A DNA stretch of 64,000 nucleotides from JAQGMJ01 sp036498945 (GTDB lineage: Bacteria > Pseudomonadota > Gammaproteobacteria > Burkholderiales > JAEUOS01), in assembly GCA_036498945.1 (NCBI GenBank), contig DASYEQ010000135.1, positions 1 to 64,000 on the forward strand, in the 5' to 3' direction. The translations under genes and the position numbers were made by a program. Every line of letters begins with the position of its first letter. The first letter of the stretch is position 1. Shown here one piece after another: positions 58,890 to 64,000 of the stretch. Under the pieces are notes generated by a model. It saw only the letters and a program-made list of their open reading frames with translations. It did not search any database and was not told where the DNA came from.

Positions 58890-61859
58890 ATGAACGTGGT
58901 CCTCCCGCAACGAACTTCCCGCTTGGCAACATGGTCACAGCGCGGTCTTGCCGGCCTGGCCTGGCTGCTGTTGGCGCCCGCGCTGGTGCAGGCACAAGCT
59001 CCCAGGCGCATGCCCCCACCCACGCTGCCGCCGTTGCGCCTGCTGGTGCCGGACGCCACGACGCCGATCCGCCTGGACCGCGTGCAGGTGCGCGCCGAGA
59101 TCAACGGCAACCTGGCGCAGACCAGCATCGAGCTGGATTTCTTCAATCCCAACGGCCGCCAGCTCGAAGGCGAACTGCAATTCCCGCTGGCGCCGGGCCA
59201 GAGCGTCAGTGGCTTCGCCATGGACATGAACGGCCGGTTGCGCGAAGCAGTGCCGGTGGAAAAGACGCGCGGCCAGGCGATTTTCGAGGACGTTTCGCGC
59301 CGGCGCGTCGATCCCGCCCTGTTGCAGGTGACCGCGGGCAACAACTTCAAGCTGCGTGTCTACCCGCTGCCGCCGCGCGGCAAGAAGACGGTCGTGCTGC
59401 GCATCAGCGAAACCCTGGCTGGTGGCGCCGCGCCGGCCTACCGCCTGCCGCTGGTCTATGGCGACCGCGTCGGCAGCTTTGATTTCGAGGCGGTAGTGCG
59501 CGGCGTGGCGCACGAGCCGCGCGCTGGCGGCTTGCTGCTGGGTGCGCGGGCGAAAAAGGAGGCCGACGGCTACCGGGTGGCGATTATGCAGTCCGACGCG
59601 CGCCTGGGTGGTGCGGCCGAGCTTGCGCTGGCGTTGGCGGCACAACCGGCCACGCTCACCGAAACCTTCGAGGGTGATACCTATTTCTATGCCCAGCCGC
59701 GCCTGCCCGGCGCCGCCGTGCCGCGTGCGCTGCCCGGCGAGGTTGCGCTCTTGTGGGATAGCTCCGGTTCCGGTGCCGAGCGCGACCACGCGCGCGAGTT
59801 CGCGCTGCTCGAGGCCTATTTCAAGCGCGCAGGCAATGCGCGCGTGAACCTGATCCGCTTCCGTGAAAGCGCCGAGCCTGCCGAGCCCTTCGATATCAGG
59901 GGCGGCGACTGGAGTACGCTGCGCCGCGCGCTGGAATCGGTCGCCTACGATGGCGCCACCCGCCTGCCGGCGCCCAACACCATCGGCAATGCCGGCGAGG
60001 TGCTGCTGTTCAGCGACGGCCTGCAAAACTTCGGCACTGACCCGGGCCAGTGGGCCAAGCCGGTGTATGCCGTCAGCGCCGCGCAAAAACGCAACAGCGC
60101 CTTGTTACGCCATTTCGCCGAAGCCAGCGGCGGGCGCCTGATCGATCTGCTGCAAACCACGCCCGCGATCGCCACCGCGCAATTGCTCAACCGTGAGCCG
60201 CGCGTGCTTGAGGCGGGCGGCGAGGGCGTGAGTGAAGTGGTGCTGGCTTCGGGTTACGCGCAGGACGGCCGGCTGGTTGTCGCCGGCAAGCTGGCCGAAG
60301 GTGGCGGACGCCTGCGCCTGCGTGTGGCGTTGGCGGATGGACGCGAGACCGTGCTGACGGTGCCCTTGGCCGGGGGCCGCGGTACCTCGATGCTCGCCGC
60401 GCACGCCTGGGCGCAGATGGAAGTGAACGCACTCGATGCGCAATACAGCCTCAATCGCGGCGCCATCAAGCGCCTGGGTCAGCGTTTCCGGCTGGTGACG
60501 CGCGAGACTTCGCTGATCATCCTCGATGCCGCGGCCGACTACGCGCGCTACGAAGTCGAGCCGCCGCCCGAGTTGCGCGACGAGGTCGAGCGCCTGCGCG
60601 CCGCCGCGCTGCGCCAACGTGGCAGCGATCGCGCCGCGCACCTGGAGCAGGTGGTGCGGCAGTTCGAGACAAAGCAGGCATGGTGGAACAAGGAATTTCC
60701 CAAGGGGCCGATGCCGGTGGTTGAGGCGGAGGCGAAGAAGGATCGTGCGCCGGCCGGCATCGCCGTGCCGCGTCCGGTACCGGCTCCCGCGCCCGCGATA
60801 GCGCCGCCGCCACCGCCGGCCCCGATACGCCAGATGCCCGCTCCCGCCGCGAGCATGGAACCGGGTGCGATCGCCGGCAACCTCGCACGGAGCCGCGTGG
60901 CAGCGGCGAAGTCCAGCGCCGATGGCAACCCGGGGGCCAATGCGCCGGTAGCGATCCAGCTCAAGAAAGCCGAGGCTGACGCACCGTACGCGCGTCGCAT
61001 CCGCAACGCCGATGCCGCCACGCGCTATCGCATCTACCTCGACGAGCGCGCCTCCTACACCAACAGCACCGCCTTTTTCCTCGACGCCGCCGACATCTTT
61101 TTCGACAAAGGCGACAAGGCGCTGGGCCTGCGCATTCTCGGCAACCTGGCGGAGATGGACCTGGAGAACCGTGCCATCTTGCGCATTCTCGGCTACCGCC
61201 TGTTGCAGGCGGGTGAGCCGGCGCTGGCAGTGCAGGTGTTCGAGAGGGTGCTGGAACTGAGTCCGGAGGAGCCGCAGTCGTATCGCGACCTCGGCCTGGC
61301 CTATGCGGCGGTGGGCAAGGCCCAGCAGGCGGTAGACAACCTGTATGAGGTGGTGACGCGGCCCTGGCACAACCGTTTTCCGGAAATCGAGCTGGTCGCA
61401 CTGGCCGAGCTCAATGCGGTGGTCGCCACTGCGCCCGTGAGGCCGGACGTCTCCGCCATCGATCCACGCCTGCTGAAAAACTTGTCGCTGGACCTGCGCG
61501 CGGTGCTGACCTGGGACGCCGACAATACCGACATCGACCTCTGGGTGACCGATCCCAACGGCGAGAAGGCCTTCTACGGCCACAAGCTCACCTACCAGGG
61601 CGGGCGCATGTCGGACGACTTCACCGGCGGCTATGGCCCCGAGGAGTTTTCGCTCAAGGAAGCCAAGCCCGGCAAATACAAGATCGAAGCCCAGTTCTAC
61701 GGCCACAACCAGCAGGTGGTGGCGGGCGCCACCACCCTACAGGTCAAGCTGCAGGGCAATTTCGGCAAGACGGGCGCCACCGAGCAACTCATCACCTTGC
61801 GCCTCACCGGTCGCAAGGACGTGGTCTACGTCGGCGAGTTCGAAGTGCCGGGGCGCTGA
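58890..61859 (+). CDS. Secreted VIT-vWA-TPR-DUF2135 multidomain protein
   Basis: 989-residue exported protein. It has a Sec signal (about 15-36, WLLLAPALVQAQA) and a VIT domain (about 45-165, as in inter-alpha-trypsin inhibitor heavy chains, GELQFPLAPGQSVSGFAMD). The vWA-like domain (about 285-380) has an intact MIDAS: DSSGS, ATRLP Thr and FSDG Asp. A Pro-rich linker (about 625-665), TPR helices (about 730-820) and a C-terminal DUF2135/YfaP-like beta domain (about 870-985, LTWDADNTDIDLWVTDPNG) follow. GAGAAGG is best spaced for ATG 58890; ATG 58881 is three codons upstream. It binds or scaffolds something at the envelope; function unknown. Followed by a strong terminator. Confidence 0.85.
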   Translation: MNVVLPQRTSRLATWSQRGLAGLAWLLLAPALVQAQAPRRMPPPTLPPLRLLVPDATTPIRLDRVQVRAEINGNLAQTSIELDFFNPNGRQLEGELQFPLAPGQSVSGFAMDMNGRLREAVPVEKTRGQAIFEDVSRRRVDPALLQVTAGNNFKLRVYPLPPRGKKTVVLRISETLAGGAAPAYRLPLVYGDRVGSFDFEAVVRGVAHEPRAGGLLLGARAKKEADGYRVAIMQSDARLGGAAELALALAAQPATLTETFEGDTYFYAQPRLPGAAVPRALPGEVALLWDSSGSGAERDHAREFALLEAYFKRAGNARVNLIRFRESAEPAEPFDIRGGDWSTLRRALESVAYDGATRLPAPNTIGNAGEVLLFSDGLQNFGTDPGQWAKPVYAVSAAQKRNSALLRHFAEASGGRLIDLLQTTPAIATAQLLNREPRVLEAGGEGVSEVVLASGYAQDGRLVVAGKLAEGGGRLRLRVALADGRETVLTVPLAGGRGTSMLAAHAWAQMEVNALDAQYSLNRGAIKRLGQRFRLVTRETSLIILDAAADYARYEVEPPPELRDEVERLRAAALRQRGSDRAAHLEQVVRQFETKQAWWNKEFPKGPMPVVEAEAKKDRAPAGIAVPRPVPAPAPAIAPPPPPAPIRQMPAPAASMEPGAIAGNLARSRVAAAKSSADGNPGANAPVAIQLKKAEADAPYARRIRNADAATRYRIYLDERASYTNSTAFFLDAADIFFDKGDKALGLRILGNLAEMDLENRAILRILGYRLLQAGEPALAVQVFERVLELSPEEPQSYRDLGLAYAAVGKAQQAVDNLYEVVTRPWHNRFPEIELVALAELNAVVATAPVRPDVSAIDPRLLKNLSLDLRAVLTWDADNTDIDLWVTDPNGEKAFYGHKLTYQGGRMSDDFTGGYGPEEFSLKEAKPGKYKIEAQFYGHNQQVVAGATTLQVKLQGNFGKTGATEQLITLRLTGRKDVVYVGEFEVPGR

Positions 61860-61873
61860 GCCGGCCACAAAAG

Positions 61874-61902
61874 AAAACGCCGGGCAATGCCCGGCGTTTT
61901 TT
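61874..61902. terminator. Bidirectional intrinsic terminator
   Basis: A perfect 12-bp stem, AAAACGCCGGGC (61874-61885) and GCCCGGCGTTTT (61889-61900), has a 3-base loop and T/A tracts on both sides. It separates the VIT gene from the convergent decarboxylase-like gene, whose stop codon lies in the T tract. Confidence 0.92.
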
Positions 61903-62455
61903 ATACCTTGCGCGGGCCGTGGTCGGGCTCGGGGTGCATCTGCAGGGCTTCGAGGAAGCGCGACACCATGTTGTAGCCGGCAATCGTCGCGGTCAGGTCG
62001 ACCATCTCGCGGTCGTCAAAATGCGGGCGCACGGCGGCGTAAACGTCGTCGGGCACGTGGATGTCGCGGGTCATCGAGTCGGTGTAGGCGAGCACGGCGA
62101 GGTCGCGCGCTTCGTACAGGTCCTTGTGCACCTTCCAGTCGTGCAAGCCGTCGATCTGTGCCTGGTTCAATCCTTCCTTCAGCGCGAAGGGCACGTGGGC
62201 TTGGTATTCATAGTCGGCCTTGTTGAGCACGGCGATGCGCATGGTGGCGATCTCGCGGATGCGCCCGGAGAGCTTGGCCTTGTTGCGCAGCTCGGTGAAC
62301 AGGTGCAGCCAGCCGGCGCATACGCCCGGGCTGTTGGCCAGCGCCGCGTAAAGGTTCAGGAACTTGCCGCCACGCTCGGCTTTCACCTGGGCGATGAGCT
62401 GGCTGAGTTCGGGGTGCTCGTTTTCCTTGATGAGGGGAAGGCGGGGAGTGGACAT
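61901..62455 (-). CDS. Carboxymuconolactone decarboxylase-family protein
   Basis: 184-residue helical protein of the CMD/AhpD-like superfamily (PF02627). The core RIREIATMRIAVLNKADYEYQAHVPFALKEGL matches the family, but the CxxC peroxidase motif of AhpD is absent. It is therefore of the Cys-less type, such as gamma-carboxymuconolactone decarboxylase relatives, rather than a peroxidase. Substrate unknown. It is divergent from the SDR gene across about 140 bp; the two may act in the same aromatic or ring-cleavage pathway, but this is only positional. Confidence 0.88.
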   Translation of the reverse strand: MSTPRLPLIKENEHPELSQLIAQVKAERGGKFLNLYAALANSPGVCAGWLHLFTELRNKAKLSGRIREIATMRIAVLNKADYEYQAHVPFALKEGLNQAQIDGLHDWKVHKDLYEARDLAVLAYTDSMTRDIHVPDDVYAAVRPHFDDREMVDLTATIAGYNMVSRFLEALQMHPEPDHGPRKV

Positions 62456-62593
62456 ATCGGGTTTTCGGGTAGTCGGAAATTGGAAGGCGCGTTATTCTCC
62501 CATGTGCTTGCCGCCAGCCAAGGCCGGCGCTCCGCTATGCGACGCATTAGCGGCGCATAGCAGCAACACCACATCTCCATGAGCGAGGAAACG

Positions 62594-63340
62594 ATGAGCA
62601 AGATCATGCTGGTCACCGGTGGCAGCCGCGGCATCGGCGCGGCTACCTGCCGCCTGGCGGCGGCACGCGGCTACACGGTGGCGATCAACTACGCGAGCAA
62701 TCGCGATGCGGCGCAGGCTCTGGCCGACGAAATCGCCCGTGCAGGCGGCCGGGCGATCGCGGTCAAGGCCGACGTCGCGCAGGCGGGCGAGGTGGAAGCG
62801 ATGTTCCGCACCGTCGACAAGGAACTCGGGCGGCTTGATGCGCTGGTGAACAACGCCGGCATCGTCGATACCTCGATGCGCTTCGACGAGATGGACGCCG
62901 TGCGCTGGACGCGCATGTTCGCCGTCAACGTCATCGGCTCCATGAGTTGCGCGAAGGAAGCGGTGCGCCGCATGTCGAAGCGCCATGGCGGCGCGGGTGG
63001 GGTGATCGTCAATCTATCGTCGGGCGCCGCGCGCCTGGGTTCGCCGGGGCGCTATGTGGATTACGCCGCTTCCAAAGGAGCGATCGACACTTTTACCGTC
63101 GGCCTGGCGCGCGAGGTGGCGGGCGAGGGCATACGGGTGAACGCCGTGCGGCCGGGGGTGGTCGATACCGAAATCCACGCCAGTTCGGGCGACCGCGGTT
63201 TCGTCGAAGCATCGGCGGGCGGCATCCCCCTCGGGCGCGCCGGGCGGGCGCAAGAGATTGCCGAGGCGATTCTCTGGGTGGCCTCCGACGCAGCCTCGTT
63301 TACCACCGCCGCCATCATCGATGCGACCGGCGGGCGCTGA
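62594..63340 (+). CDS. Short-chain dehydrogenase/reductase (FabG-like)
   Basis: 248-residue classical SDR. The cofactor motif TGGSRGIGAA is near residues 8-17. The basic-pocket stretch NYASNRDAA suggests NADP preference. NNAGIV, the catalytic Ser in NLSSGAA and YVDYAASKG with Tyr and Lys are in place. The start at 62594 has GAGGAA 6 bp upstream; an in-frame ATG at 62579 has none. Substrate unknown. The 3' end overlaps the convergent LysR gene by 26 bp. Confidence 0.92.
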   Translation: MSKIMLVTGGSRGIGAATCRLAAARGYTVAINYASNRDAAQALADEIARAGGRAIAVKADVAQAGEVEAMFRTVDKELGRLDALVNNAGIVDTSMRFDEMDAVRWTRMFAVNVIGSMSCAKEAVRRMSKRHGGAGGVIVNLSSGAARLGSPGRYVDYAASKGAIDTFTVGLAREVAGEGIRVNAVRPGVVDTEIHASSGDRGFVEASAGGIPLGRAGRAQEIAEAILWVASDAASFTTAAIIDATGGR

Positions 63341-64000
63341 GCGCCTGGCCGGGCGTCGGCGTCGCGGCGCGCCGCGCGCGCGGCTTTGCGGCTTTCGCCG
63401 CTGGCGCTTTTGGCATGGCGCCGGCGTAGGCGACGGCCGCGCGCCGGAACATGTCGCAGAGATAATCCGCCGCCGGGGTCAGCGGCAAAGCGGCGCGGCG
63501 CACGATGGCGATCGGCGGCGCCGACATGGTCTCGCGCGTGTCGATGATCTGCAGGGCGCTGCGGGTCAGCGGGAATTCGTCGAACTGGCGCAGGGTGATG
63601 GTCAGCATGTCGGTGGACATCAGGGTCATCAGCATCGACAGCATCGACTCGCCCTGCACGGCGATCTGCGGCACCGGCAACCCGTGGGAGGCGAAGAATT
63701 CCTCGAATTCCGCTTCGGCGCGCTCGGTGATGCCGGTGGTCATCCATTGCGCGCCCATCAGGTCCTTCAGGGACCTCGCGTTCGCCAGCGGGTGGCCCTT
63801 GCGGGCGAAGATCGCGCGCGTGTTGTCGAACAGCTGCTCCACCACGAACTCGCGCGCCAGCGCGGGTTCGGGTGTCGGGCCGATATAAAAATCGATGCTG
63901 CCGTCGCGCACCCGCGAGGCCATCGCCGGGAACGCGCCTTCGAGGATGCGCAGGCGCGCCTGCGGGTAGCGCTGCTGGAACAGCGGCAGCGCCATCGGCA
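63315..64000 (-). CDS. LysR-family regulator, C-terminal part (truncated by window edge)
   Basis: The visible ~228 residues are the LysR substrate-binding domain (PF03466): the lobe-1 start LPLFQQRYPQARLRILEGAFPAMASRVRDGSIDFYIG and the usual FARKGHPLA segment. The helix-turn-helix lies beyond position 64000. The C-terminal tail (about 35 residues, Lys/Ala/Arg-rich, SARRSHR) is longer than usual and lies partly antisense to the SDR stop region. Effector and targets unknown; convergent orientation with the SDR gives no promoter link. Confidence 0.9.
   Translation of the reverse strand, partial: PMALPLFQQRYPQARLRILEGAFPAMASRVRDGSIDFYIGPTPEPALAREFVVEQLFDNTRAIFARKGHPLANARSLKDLMGAQWMTTGITERAEAEFEEFFASHGLPVPQIAVQGESMLSMLMTLMSTDMLTITLRQFDEFPLTRSALQIIDTRETMSAPPIAIVRRAALPLTPAADYLCDMFRRAAVAYAGAMPKAPAAKAAKPRARRAATPTPGQALSARRSHR

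Noticed and set aside
61901..62455. AhpD-type alkylhydroperoxidase
   Set aside because: The CxxC redox motif is absent, so peroxidase activity is not supported.

Overview
The window is high-GC DNA of a betaproteobacterium, most likely Burkholderiales or a close relative. The evidence is a Bug-type tricarboxylate receptor, a TIGR01841-type phasin (polyhydroxyalkanoate granules), the gene order hda-HAD-pcnB-folK-DUF486-dNK-panC next to AI-2E permease and purM, a MutL with the DMHA-type endonuclease motif (no MutH expected), and queG-tsaE-amiC. Coding density is very high, many neighbours overlap by ATGA or GTGA, and no tRNA, rRNA, CRISPR array, phage or insertion sequence was recognised.

Layout. 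61-9858: a circularly permuted ribosome-assembly GTPase with an unusual low-complexity insert, a diacylglycerol-kinase-like lipid kinase, surE translationally coupled to a small basic zinc-ribbon-like protein (pcm is absent), hrpA, an EI24 membrane protein, a molybdopterin-binding-domain protein and a DUF3455 lipoprotein. 10008-11195: a phasin gene with a strong promoter bracketed by two near-identical palindromes that look like PhaR operators. 11196-20954: two EamA exporters, an operon of TPR-glycosyltransferase, thioesterase and nitroreductase, a frameshifted DUF4440 gene, an ankyrin membrane protein, a PBP7-like peptidase, an IclR regulator and an orphan PAS histidine kinase. 21051-25324: a MacAB/DevBCA-like export operon (adaptor, ATPase, two permeases). 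25321-30388: an Lrp-type regulator divergent from an omega-amino-acid aminotransferase, a saccharopine-dehydrogenase-like protein, a DUF2269 protein and a diguanylate cyclase with duplicated PAS-like sensors.

30530-36828 is a minus-strand housekeeping operon (AI-2E permease, hda, HAD phosphatase, pcnB, folK, DUF486, deoxynucleoside kinase, panC), divergent from purM. 38149-41642 is mutL-miaA-esterase, divergent from dedA. 42429-48211 holds argD, two lone periplasmic binding proteins and kup. 48575-49493 holds two unknown proteins, followed by a run of five hairpins. 49805-52886 holds amiC-tsaE with a 61-bp overlap, and queG divergent from tsaE with overlapping start regions.

52931-61859 is an envelope block: FecR protein, O-antigen ligase/PglL-like polytopic protein with a TPR tail, autotransporter-type beta-barrel, lipoprotein hydrolase, and a secreted VIT-vWA-TPR-DUF2135 protein. 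The window closes with a carboxymuconolactone decarboxylase-like protein, an SDR and a truncated LysR regulator. Most of the window is core genome. The least explained parts are the phasin control region, the hairpin run at 49557-49790 with its two unknown upstream genes, and the envelope block.
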